Shown here one piece after another: positions 33,466-41,710 of a stretch of 64,000 nucleotides of DNA. The notes under the pieces are model-generated. The model saw nothing but the letters and a program-made list of their open reading frames with translations. It had not been told where the DNA came from and did no database searches. Source of the stretch: Leucobacter celer subsp. astrifaciens (GTDB lineage: Bacteria; Actinomycetota; Actinomycetes; Actinomycetales; Microbacteriaceae); contig NZ_JHEI01000147.1 of NCBI RefSeq assembly GCF_001273835.1, positions 1-64,000 on the forward strand. Direction: 5' to 3'. The translations under genes and the position numbers were made by a program. Position 1 is the first letter of the stretch, and each line of letters opens with the position of its first letter.

Positions 33466-34962
33466 ATGATGTCCGATCAGGTATTCCTCTACATCGCCCT
33501 CGGGTTGTACTTCGCGCTGATGCTGTTCATCGGCTACATGGCGTTCCGCAAGACGAGCGACCACGAGGGCTACATGCTCGCCGGCCGCGGGCTACCGCCA
33601 TGGGTCGCGGCGCTCAGCGCCGGCGCCTCGGACATGTCGGGCTGGCTCATCATGGGCCTGCCGGGCGCGATCTACGCGACGGGCCTCATCGAGGGGTGGA
33701 TCGCGGTCGGCCTGCTCATCGGCGCCTACCTCAACTGGCGACTCGTCGCGCCCCGCCTGCGGGCCTACACCGAGGTGTCGCGCAACTCGATCACGATCCC
33801 GAGCTTCTTCGAGAACCGGCTGCGCGACCGCTCGCGGATGCTGCGCACCATCTCGAGCATCATCATCCTCGTGTTCTTCACGCTCTACGCCTCCTCCGGC
33901 ATGGTGGCGGGCGGCATCTTCTACGAGAGCGCGTTCGGCGGCGAGTACCTGCTCGGCATGCTCATCGTCACCGGTGTCACCCTCACCTACACGCTGTTCG
34001 GCGGCTTCCTGGGAGCCTCGCTCACCGACGTGGTGCAGGGGCTCATGATGGTCACCGCGCTCATCGTGGTGCCCATCGTGGCGATCATCAACATCGGCGG
34101 TTTCGGCGAGACCGCGAGCATCGTCGAGACGGTGGGAGCCGGCAACCTGTCGCTCATCGGCGGCAGCGAGCTGGGGGCCGGCGCCGCCGCGCTGATCATC
34201 ATCTCGGGGCTCGCCTGGGGCCTCGGCTACTTCGGGCAGCCGCACATCATCGTGCGCTTCATGGCGCTGCGCAGCACGCGCGATGCGGCGAGCGCCCGCC
34301 GCATCGGCACCAGCTGGCAGTTCCTGTCGCTGCTCGGAGCCGTGAGCGCCGGCCTCATCGGCATCGCCTACTTCGAGAAGTTCGGCGGCGCGCCGTCGAA
34401 CCCCGAGACCGTGGTGCTGCTGATGTCGCAGACGCTGCTGCATCCGCTCGTCGCGGGCTTCGTGCTGGCCTCGGTGCTCGCGGCGATCATGAGCACGCTG
34501 TCGAGTCAGCTCATCGTCTGCTCCTCCGCGCTCGTCGAGGACATCTACCGCGCGGTGAAGAAGCCGGCCCCGAGTGAGAAGACGCTCGTGATCCTCGGCC
34601 GCGTCGGCGTGCTGATCATCACGATCATCGCCGCTCTGCTCGCGATCAGCCCCAATGACAGCATCCTCGGCCTCGTGTCGTTCGCCTGGGCCGGGTTCGG
34701 CGCCGCCTTCGGCCCGATCGTGCTGCTGAGCCTCTACTGGCGCAAGCTCACCAACTGGGGCGCGCTCGCCGGCATGGTCGCCGGTGCTGCCGCGGTGTTC
34801 ATCTGGAAGGCCTTCAACACGGGCCTGTACGAGCTGCTGCCCGCCTTCATCATCGCGATGATCGTCGCGGTCGTGGTGAGCCTCGCCACCTATCGCCGCA
34901 ACGACGAGATCGAGCAGGAGTTCACCGACACCGGCACGATGATCGCTCTCGGCAAGCGCTGA
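33466..34962 (+). CDS. putP: Sodium/proline symporter
   Basis: 498-aa sodium:solute symporter (SSS family) with about 13 membrane helices. PutP signatures: AGRGLPPWVAALSAGASDMS (sodium site region), GWLIMGLPGAIYATGL, and FGQPHIIVRFMALRS. It imports proline for the PutA enzyme encoded just upstream. The ATG-ATG start has an AAAGAGA ribosome site. The perfect palindrome at 35012-35072 after its stop probably ends transcription. Confidence 0.93.
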   Translation: MMSDQVFLYIALGLYFALMLFIGYMAFRKTSDHEGYMLAGRGLPPWVAALSAGASDMSGWLIMGLPGAIYATGLIEGWIAVGLLIGAYLNWRLVAPRLRAYTEVSRNSITIPSFFENRLRDRSRMLRTISSIIILVFFTLYASSGMVAGGIFYESAFGGEYLLGMLIVTGVTLTYTLFGGFLGASLTDVVQGLMMVTALIVVPIVAIINIGGFGETASIVETVGAGNLSLIGGSELGAGAAALIIISGLAWGLGYFGQPHIIVRFMALRSTRDAASARRIGTSWQFLSLLGAVSAGLIGIAYFEKFGGAPSNPETVVLLMSQTLLHPLVAGFVLASVLAAIMSTLSSQLIVCSSALVEDIYRAVKKPAPSEKTLVILGRVGVLIITIIAALLAISPNDSILGLVSFAWAGFGAAFGPIVLLSLYWRKLTNWGALAGMVAGAAAVFIWKAFNTGLYELLPAFIIAMIVAVVVSLATYRRNDEIEQEFTDTGTMIALGKR

Positions 34963-35011
34963 GGCGGCGTCCCCCGCGGGCGCCGCGCTCTCACCCTCGC
35001 CCTCGCCCTAT

Positions 35012-35072
35012 CTTCGCGCGCCAGTAGTTGTCGGCAAACCTCGGTTTTGCCGACAACTACTGGCGCGCGAAG
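35012..35072. repeat. Perfect 27-bp palindrome, family C
   Basis: Arms 35012-35038 and 35046-35072 are exact reverse complements, with a 7-nt loop. Each arm holds CGCGCGCCAGTAGTTGTC. It sits between convergent putP and AraC-family genes, where it can serve both as terminator. A degraded relative lies at 57358-57416. Confidence 0.85.
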
Positions 35073-35114
35073 GTGTCTCGCGGGGCGGTACGGAGCGGAG
35101 CGGGGCGGGCTCGA

Positions 35115-35984
35115 CTACGCGCGCTCGATGGGCAGCCAGAGTTCGGTCGTCGCGGTGCTGAAGTCGTCCGCGCGTTCGAGTACGCTCACGATCGAGGGGC
35201 CGGGTCGCAGACGCCACGGGTTCGCGGGGAACCAATCGGTAGCAGTCGCGGCCCAGGTCTCCTGCAGCGCAGCCGGATACGGGCCCGCCGTTCGGAACAC
35301 CGCCCAGTCCCCGGCAGGAACGGCGACCGAGTCCAGCTCTTCGGGGACGGTCGTGCCGGCATCGACCGATACCCCGTGCAGATAGGTCAGCTCGGTCCCC
35401 TCCGCGTAGTCCGGGTCGACGTCGGCCGACACCGCGAGCAGACCTCGGGGCTGCGCGCTCGACAGCGCTTTGAGGCGCGCGTGCGCCTCGGCTGGAAGCG
35501 CAGCGATATGGGCCTGGATGTGCGGATTCGCGCCGCTGTGGATCAGCGGCACTCGTGCGGCATGACCCACCAGCCGCAACTCGGGCAGTTCAGCGATTCG
35601 TGCGTCCATGGAGACACTCCCTTCGATAGCGATGCGCAACCGGAGTTTCGGCTGCGCGCGAAGGGGGCCGCCGTGCTCGCGCACCTCGGCGACGCTCGCG
35701 CCGTGCACCGCGCGGAACGCCCGGCCGAAGGCCTCGGTCGACGAGTACCCGTAGCGCACGGCGATGTCGAGGATTCGATCGGTGCCCATCACGTCCGAGG
35801 CCGCGACCGTCATACGCCGCCGGCGCACGTACTCGGCCAGGGGCATGCCGAACAGCGACGAGAACATGCGACGCAGGTGGTACTCGGTCGTGCCGTGCGC
35901 ACGGGCGATATCCCCGACGTCGAGTTCGTCGCCAGCCAACCCGTCCTCGACGACGTCGAGGATCCGGCCGAGTGCAACGATCAC
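35115..35984 (-). CDS. AraC-family regulator with GyrI-like effector domain
   Basis: 289-aa regulator: two helix-turn-helix motifs (about 20-105; TTEYHLRRMFSSLFGMPLAEY and GYSSTEAFGRAFRAVHG, each in part) and a C-terminal GyrI-like small-molecule domain (about 125-289; LRLVGHAARVPL ... TTELWLPIE). Proteins of this SoxS/Rob-GyrI build usually respond to drugs or toxic compounds. Start at GTG 35984, with AAGGGAG 5 bp upstream; the ORF beyond it is not protein-like. No obvious target gene lies next to it. Confidence 0.85.
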   Translation of the reverse strand: MIVALGRILDVVEDGLAGDELDVGDIARAHGTTEYHLRRMFSSLFGMPLAEYVRRRRMTVAASDVMGTDRILDIAVRYGYSSTEAFGRAFRAVHGASVAEVREHGGPLRAQPKLRLRIAIEGSVSMDARIAELPELRLVGHAARVPLIHSGANPHIQAHIAALPAEAHARLKALSSAQPRGLLAVSADVDPDYAEGTELTYLHGVSVDAGTTVPEELDSVAVPAGDWAVFRTAGPYPAALQETWAATATDWFPANPWRLRPGPSIVSVLERADDFSTATTELWLPIERA

Positions 35985-36108
35985 GATGGCTCCCTTCGAT
36001 CTCCAGCCTGGTCGCATCCCACGCCGTGCACCCGATAGTACGAGTCGGGTTCGATCGCGTTCGCGGCTGAGGCGCCGGGGCGTCGCGTCGCAGGGTAGGG
36101 GCGGGTGG

Positions 36109-36172
36109 ATCCTGCGACTCGCTGCGCTCGCGCAGGATGACGATATGGGAGCCATGCTCGCGCAGGATGACG
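36109..36172. repeat. Family B palindromic repeat
   Basis: GATCCTGCGACTCGC and GCGCAGGATGAC form an inverted repeat (36109-36142), and a third arm CTCGCGCAGGATGACGA follows. Same family as 17409-17494. It fills most of the gap between the AraC gene and the end of the FHA gene; nothing else is visible there. Confidence 0.7.
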
Positions 36173-36213
36173 AGGTGTGCGCCGCGCTCGCCGCGGTCGC
36201 ACGGGAGCGGCGA

Positions 36214-37629
36214 TCAGCCGATGCGGCGCAGGCGCACCTCGAGCGTGCCGATGACCAGCTGCTCGATGACCTCGTACTCGCGCCCCGCCTCGAGCGGCAC
36301 CTTCTCGCCGCTCTCGTCGACGAGCGCGACCCCGTTGGTCGACTGCAGATCCTCGATCGTCCAGTCCTCCCCGTTGCGCCGCATGCGCGCGTGGGTCTTC
36401 GACATGGTGCGCGTCGGGTCTGCGATCTGCAGCGGCCTCGCGCCGCCGACCGGCTCGGGCTTGCGCCCGACCACCACGTCGTCGCCGTCCAGTTCGAGCA
36501 CTTCGCCGTCGGGCAGTTCGATGCCCCAGCGCACGCGTCGCTGCACCACCACCGTGCGGTCGTCGCTGTCGTCGCTCACCGTCGCCGGCGCGGCGGGAGC
36601 GGGCACCGGCTGGGCGAGAGCCGCGGGCACCGGAATCGGTGCTGCCGGAGCAGCTGCAGCGGCAGGCGCGGGATCCCCTGGCGCGTCGAAGATGGTGGCG
36701 CCGGCAGGCTGATCCGGCACCGCGACGGGCTCCGAGTGAGCGGTCCCCGGTGCGGGGGCCTGGTCGTGCGCCGGGCGGGCGTCGAACTCCTCCTGGGGTT
36801 CGGGCCAGGAGAAGGGCTGGGGCGGCACGGACGCCCCGAACGGCGTCGCGCTGCGAGGCGCCTGCTCCTCGGAGGCGAGTCGCTCGAAGGCGCCCTCCGT
36901 GGTGTGGCTGAATCCCCAGGCGTTCGCCTGCTGCGGCGGCTGCGGCGCGGCCGGGGCTGGAGGTGCGGCCGGCACCGGCGGAACAGCCGGTGCCGCGAGG
37001 GGGGAGCCGGGCGCCTGCGGAGCAGGGGCTTGCGGGGCGGGTGCCTCGAACGCCGGTGCCGCGGGGACGGGCGGCACCGGTGCCGGCGGGGCGTACTGCT
37101 GGGGGGCCGCCGGAGGCGCCGCGAACTGCTGCGGCGCCGGGGGCACGCTCTGCCAGCCGTCGCCGCCGGGCTGCTGATATCCCTGGGGTTCGGCCTGGTA
37201 GCCCTGCTGCTGCCCCACCCCGGCATAGGCGGCGCCGTGCCCGCGGTCGGCGTATCCGGCGTCGCGGATGTGGTTCGCGAGCAGCATCGCCCACAGCGGG
37301 GGGATGAAGATGCCGAGCACCGTGAAGCCGGCTCCTCTGCCGTGCTCCGCGTTGATACGACTGATCGCGATGATCGTCACGATGAGTACCACGATGCCGA
37401 GCCCCGGGATGAGGCCGAGCAGCACGAGCCACCCCGGCAACCCGCACCGCTGGATCAGCTGCCACTGGTTCCACAGCGGCACCCAGCCGGCCCAGGAGGG
37501 CAGCCCGAGATAGGGGAAGAGCCGCGACAGCGACCAGAGATACCAGACGTAGTAGGCGATCGCCACCAGCGACCAGATGCCTGCAATCGCCAGAATCGCC
37601 GTCGGATCGACGTTGGGACTGTTATCCAT
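36214..37629 (-). CDS. Membrane protein with C-terminal FHA domain
   Basis: 471-aa protein. The N-terminal third has three to four membrane helices (about 12-32 and 60-125) of the DUF5684 kind (SRLFPYLGLPSWAGWVPLWNQ region, split by me). A long Pro/Ala/Gln-rich cytoplasmic linker follows (about 135-350), then an FHA domain (about 370-471; VVVGRKPEP, SKTHARMRR, DLQSTNG), which binds phosphothreonine. It closes the kinase/phosphatase cluster and probably docks on Thr-phosphorylated partners, such as the Thr-motif protein encoded 99 bp upstream. Confidence 0.85.
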   Translation of the reverse strand: MDNSPNVDPTAILAIAGIWSLVAIAYYVWYLWSLSRLFPYLGLPSWAGWVPLWNQWQLIQRCGLPGWLVLLGLIPGLGIVVLIVTIIAISRINAEHGRGAGFTVLGIFIPPLWAMLLANHIRDAGYADRGHGAAYAGVGQQQGYQAEPQGYQQPGGDGWQSVPPAPQQFAAPPAAPQQYAPPAPVPPVPAAPAFEAPAPQAPAPQAPGSPLAAPAVPPVPAAPPAPAAPQPPQQANAWGFSHTTEGAFERLASEEQAPRSATPFGASVPPQPFSWPEPQEEFDARPAHDQAPAPGTAHSEPVAVPDQPAGATIFDAPGDPAPAAAAAPAAPIPVPAALAQPVPAPAAPATVSDDSDDRTVVVQRRVRWGIELPDGEVLELDGDDVVVGRKPEPVGGARPLQIADPTRTMSKTHARMRRNGEDWTIEDLQSTNGVALVDESGEKVPLEAGREYEVIEQLVIGTLEVRLRRIG

Positions 37630-37728
37630 TGCTCTGTTCCGTCCTCTAACTCCCGGTGCGCGATGGTCTCTCCGACCCGCGCGCCGCTACAACTCTGCCA
37701 TGAATCGCACCGTCAGCGCACCACTGCA

Positions 37729-38412
37729 TCATCCGAAGGCGATCCTCGCGATCACCGTCAGACCCGCCGCGGCGAGCACCACCACCCCGGCGTAGCAGAT
37801 CAGTGTGACGGCCCGCTCCCGTCGGAAGCGCCTCGCGAGCGACGGCAGCGGGGGCCGTTCGGCCGCGTACCGCGGCTCTGCGGCGGGAGGCGGTCCGATC
37901 CGGCGCAGCACCTCGTCCGGTTGTACCGCGGCCGACGCGTTCGCCGCGCGGGCACCGTACACCCGCGCGGGGCCTCGCCTCAGCGGAGCGGACGACGGCC
38001 TCTGCGACGGGACGGGCTCCACGATCGGAGGCGCGGGATCCCCCCGCAGTGCGCCGGCCCGCTCCCCGCCGGAGGGCACCCGCTCCCAGCCGGAGGGTGC
38101 TCGCTCCGCGCCGGCGTCCCGCGGATGCACGACGGTCTCATCGTCGACATGCGGACGCACCACCGTCGTCGCGTCCTCCACGACGTGCGGGCGCACGAAC
38201 GTCGCGTCGTCCGGGACATCGGCCGCACGCACCACCGTCTCATCGTCGGAGACGTCGACCTCCCGCAGCACCGTCGCGTCGTCGTCGACCGTGCGCGACG
38301 GAACCACCACGGTCGCCTCTTCGAGCGCCTCCGTCTCGACGCCCAGCATTCGGCTTCGCGCCGGCTCTCGATCCCGCGCCGGCTCTCGATCCTGTCCCTG
38401 ATCCGTCGTCAT
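37729..38412 (-). CDS. Thr-motif membrane protein, candidate kinase substrate
   Basis: 227-aa protein not matching a family I know. The N-terminal cytoplasmic part carries five spaced motifs of acidic-acidic-x-Thr type: DDDATVLRE, SDDETVVRA, PDDATFVRP, EDATTVVRP and VDDETVVHP, which look like Ser/Thr-kinase target sites and FHA ligands. A Pro/Arg-rich stretch follows, then one C-terminal membrane helix (about 203-225). ATG overlaps the stop of the PP2C gene by 4 bp, so it belongs to the signalling operon. I infer that it is a tail-anchored phospho-scaffold. Confidence 0.75.
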   Translation of the reverse strand: MTTDQGQDREPARDREPARSRMLGVETEALEEATVVVPSRTVDDDATVLREVDVSDDETVVRAADVPDDATFVRPHVVEDATTVVRPHVDDETVVHPRDAGAERAPSGWERVPSGGERAGALRGDPAPPIVEPVPSQRPSSAPLRRGPARVYGARAANASAAVQPDEVLRRIGPPPAAEPRYAAERPPLPSLARRFRRERAVTLICYAGVVVLAAAGLTVIARIAFG

Positions 38413-39254
38413 CGCACCGGCCTCGTCACCTCGATGGTCTCGTCATCGCCCTCCACGTCGGCGGATTCTTCGAGCGACGCGGCCGGGGACACCACGCCGG
38501 CCACCGTGTCGACGATGATCACGGAGACGTTGTCCCGACCCCCCGCCTGGCATGCGCGGCGCACCAGCTCCTCGGCCACGGACTCCGCTCTGCCGCCGAC
38601 CGTCAGCACGGCGCGCAGCTCCTCATCCTCGAGTTCGGTGGTGAGGCCGTCCGAGCAGATCAGCAGGCGGGTGCCGGTGCGCACCGGCACCAGCCAGGCG
38701 TCGTGACGCGAGTCATCTGATCCGAGCGCCCGGGTGATCACGTTGCGCGGCGTGCTCGCCGCAGCCGCGTCACCCGCAGCCTCCAGCTCGGCCTGCAGCG
38801 AGTGGTCCACCGTGACCTGGGCCAGCGCCGCGCCGCGGTGCTGGTAGACCCGCGAGTCGCCGATGTTGAGCACGTACCAGTGCGGCTCCCCCCGGTGCTC
38901 GACGAGCACGGCTCCGGTCAGCGTGCAGCCGGCGCCCCGCTCCGTGCCGTGCGCCACCGCATCGACTGCGGCGCGGGCCGCATGCAGGGCAGTCGACACG
39001 TCGTCGATGGATGCCGCGCTCCCCGTTGCCGCCAGCTCGGCGAACGCCTCGATCGCCGCCGCGCTCGCGCGATCCCCGGCTTCGTGCCCGCCCATGCCGT
39101 CGGCGACGATGAACACCGGCTCCTGCGCCAGCAGCGAGTCCTCGTTCACCGACCGCCGCACGCCGACGTCGCTGCGCGCGGCCGCCTCGATGACCACCGG
39201 TGCGCTGTCGCGCCACAGCTGCGTCAGCGCTCCACCGCCGTAGTGCCTGTTCAT
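38409..39254 (-). CDS. PP2C-family Ser/Thr phosphatase
   Basis: 281-aa cytoplasmic phosphatase with the PP2C motifs in order: SVNEDSLL (about 35), FIVADGMGGHEAGD (about 48-61), NIGDSRVYQHR, TVDHSL, VITRALGS, LICSDGLTTELED and GGRDNVSVIIVD. The metal-binding aspartates all appear present. It would reverse phosphorylation by the kinase at 50157-51269. Unlike PstP of mycobacteria it has no membrane helix or extracellular domain. ATG overlaps the preceding stop (39251-39254), and its end overlaps the next start. Confidence 0.9.
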   Translation of the reverse strand: MNRHYGGGALTQLWRDSAPVVIEAAARSDVGVRRSVNEDSLLAQEPVFIVADGMGGHEAGDRASAAAIEAFAELAATGSAASIDDVSTALHAARAAVDAVAHGTERGAGCTLTGAVLVEHRGEPHWYVLNIGDSRVYQHRGAALAQVTVDHSLQAELEAAGDAAAASTPRNVITRALGSDDSRHDAWLVPVRTGTRLLICSDGLTTELEDEELRAVLTVGGRAESVAEELVRRACQAGGRDNVSVIIVDTVAGVVSPAASLEESADVEGDDETIEVTRPVR

Positions 39255-41710
39255 CCGATCTCGCTTTCCGCCGGCGCCGCACGGCGCCGGTCCCTCCGGA
39301 GCCCGTACGAGCGCAGCGAATAGGCGGCGCGGAGTCTCGCCGCCCGCTTCATCGAAGCTGCGCGCTCCGCGCGATCCTCATCCGCTGCGCGCCACAGCAG
39401 ATCGGCCTCGTCGTCCCCGATCATCACCGGCGAGAATACCGCGCGGTCGACCTGCTGCGCAGCCCAGACCGCCGGCCGGGTCGCGAGCGCCGCGCCGACC
39501 TCGCGCCGTGTCGCCGCGGTCGGCACCTCCGCACCCGCGTCCCTCGCGCGATCCACCATCTCCTCCCAGGCTCCCAGCGCTCGCAGCTCCGGGTCGGGCT
39601 CCGCACGCCGGCGCCGGCGGCGCAGACGCTTCGCAACGGGCAGGAAGAGCAGCGGGATCAGCAGCAGCGCGAGCGCGGCCGCGGAGAGGCCGACGATCCG
39701 GAGCACGGGCCACAGCCAGAAGTCGCCGCGGTCGGCGGTCGGATCGACGTCGCTCTCGCCCTGCTCGCCGAGCCCGATCGGAGGATCCACCTCGCGCACG
39801 TCGCGCTCCTCGGGAGTGGTGGGGAACTCCGGCAGCTGCTCGCCCTCCTCGAGGCGCTGCGGCCGCTGCTCGAGCTGCGGGGTGACGTCGAAGGCGACCC
39901 AGTCGCCGCGATCGCCGCGCACCTCGATCCAGGCGGCGAGATGCTCGCCGGTGCACGCGTTCGCGCACGCGGGCACGCCGGGGATCTCCTCGCCGCCGAG
40001 CCGTACGCCGAGCACGACGCGGGAGTCGTAGCCCAGGGCACGCGCCACGAGCGCCGCCGCAGCAGCGAACTGCTCGTCGTCGCCGACGCCCGCGACGAGC
40101 TGCGCCTCGTCGGGGTTCTCGCCCGCGGCGGCCTGCTGGGCGTTGAGCTGCGCGAAGAGGTCCTCGATGCGGGCGAGCGAGTGCCCTCCGGCGCTCGGTT
40201 CGAAGCTCGTGCCGTACTGCTCGGAGAGCCGTTCGAGCCATACGCGCTCACCCTCGCTCTCGCTCATGGCGTGACTCAGGTAGCCGCGGGCGCGCAGCCG
40301 GTCGATCATCTCGGTCAGGCCCTCGGCGTCGGCCGCCACGTTCTGGTGGTCGATCCACGTCGCCATCTCGGGGGTCTCATCGAGCTCGACCTGGGGGACG
40401 CCGGACGGGGCGCCGAGTTCGCCGCTCGCGGGGGCCGTCTCCATGTCGGCCGAGTATCCGTCGCCCTCGGCGAGCCCGGTCACGGCGCCGTCTCGGGGCA
40501 CGGCGATCGCGCCCCCGGTCTCGCGGTTGACGTAGAACGCGTCGGAGAGGGCCTCGGCCCGCGGCCCGCTGAACCGCGGCGGCGAGCCGAGCTTCGCCGT
40601 CGGCGCCCAGATGTCGGCGTACCCCTCGCCGATCTCCACGCCGATACGGCTCGGGCTCGTGAGGCTCTCTCCGCTCGGGAAGCGGGTGAAGCGCCCGGCG
40701 GCGTCCTGGCTCACGTGGAAGTCGACGCCGTCGTAGCTGTCGAGCACCGAGAGACGCAGCCGCTGCGGCAGCCCGCGGTCGCCCTGCACCGTGAACATGG
40801 TGCGGTCGATCGTGTCATCGCGCTTGGCGCTGCGGTAGGCGGCGAGCGGACTGGGACGATCCCGGATCACGATCTCGGGGTCGATGCGGTCGCGGGGCAC
40901 GGCTCGTGCGTCCGCGTCGAGCACGGGGGCGAGGATCGCGCCTGCCGCGAGCACCACCACGAGAATGGCCGCACCGGTGAATGCGCGCGCGATCCCGCCG
41001 CTGCGGCGATCACCGGCGACGCGGCCGAGACGCAGGGCGGCGCGGCGATCGGCTCCCGATGTCCACGCCACCCAGACGGCGGCGAGCAGCGCCGCGACCA
41101 GCCAGATCGCGATCTCGCGCGGGGCGACGATCGTGAGCGGGCCGAGGTGCAGCGGAGCGCTCGTCTGCGAGGCGCCGAACACGGTGCCGAACGCGACCGG
41201 GGCGAGCATGGGGATCGCCGCGAACGCCGATCGACGACCGGGGTGCTGCGCGATGACCGTCACCAGCAGCGCGGTGGCGAGCAGCACGACATACGCGGGC
41301 ACGAGCACGGTGCGGTAAGTGCCCACCGGCAGCGCGAGGGTGAGCAGCTGCTTCCACCCCAGCGCGACCGCGGCGAGCCCGTCGAGCAGCCCGCGCAGCG
41401 GCCCGATCGTGAGCGATTCGGGCACCGCGACGGGCACCACGGTCAGCGCGAACACACCCAGCACGAGCGCTGCGAGCACGGGGAAGCGGATCCGCCAGCG
41501 CGCCCTCGCCCAGGCGATGCCGCCGCCGAGCACCAGCGCAACGGCCGCCACGAGCCACAGCCACGACGTCTGATAGATCGGCCAGGCCGCGAGCACGCCG
41601 AGCACGAGCGAGGCCGCTGCCGCGCTCAGCCCGCCGAGCAGGCGCACGACCGGAGTGAGGGCCGCTCCCCTGGACGGCGTGGGCGCGCCGCCGGGCACTG
41701 CGCCGCTCAT
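39251..41710 (-). CDS. Transglutaminase-like membrane protein (TgpA/DUF3488 type) with degenerate active site
   Basis: 819-aa protein. Six to seven N-terminal membrane helices (about 20-245), an extracellular domain (about 265-650) containing a transglutaminase-like core, one more helix (about 670-695) and an Arg-rich cytoplasmic tail. In the core (about 537-610) the catalytic Cys position reads Asp/Glu (GDDEQFAAA), the His position reads Ala (AAWIEV, with a His three residues earlier), and only the Asp (AFDVTP) is conserved, so it is probably not an active transglutaminase. Start is the ATG at 41710, overlapping the DUF58 stop; the open frame upstream is out of register with real coding. MoxR-DUF58-transglutaminase is a recurrent trio of unknown purpose. 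Confidence 0.85.
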   Translation of the reverse strand: MSGAVPGGAPTPSRGAALTPVVRLLGGLSAAAASLVLGVLAAWPIYQTSWLWLVAAVALVLGGGIAWARARWRIRFPVLAALVLGVFALTVVPVAVPESLTIGPLRGLLDGLAAVALGWKQLLTLALPVGTYRTVLVPAYVVLLATALLVTVIAQHPGRRSAFAAIPMLAPVAFGTVFGASQTSAPLHLGPLTIVAPREIAIWLVAALLAAVWVAWTSGADRRAALRLGRVAGDRRSGGIARAFTGAAILVVVLAAGAILAPVLDADARAVPRDRIDPEIVIRDRPSPLAAYRSAKRDDTIDRTMFTVQGDRGLPQRLRLSVLDSYDGVDFHVSQDAAGRFTRFPSGESLTSPSRIGVEIGEGYADIWAPTAKLGSPPRFSGPRAEALSDAFYVNRETGGAIAVPRDGAVTGLAEGDGYSADMETAPASGELGAPSGVPQVELDETPEMATWIDHQNVAADAEGLTEMIDRLRARGYLSHAMSESEGERVWLERLSEQYGTSFEPSAGGHSLARIEDLFAQLNAQQAAAGENPDEAQLVAGVGDDEQFAAAAALVARALGYDSRVVLGVRLGGEEIPGVPACANACTGEHLAAWIEVRGDRGDWVAFDVTPQLEQRPQRLEEGEQLPEFPTTPEERDVREVDPPIGLGEQGESDVDPTADRGDFWLWPVLRIVGLSAAALALLLIPLLFLPVAKRLRRRRRRAEPDPELRALGAWEEMVDRARDAGAEVPTAATRREVGAALATRPAVWAAQQVDRAVFSPVMIGDDEADLLWRAADEDRAERAASMKRAARLRAAYSLRSYGLRRDRRRAAPAESEIG

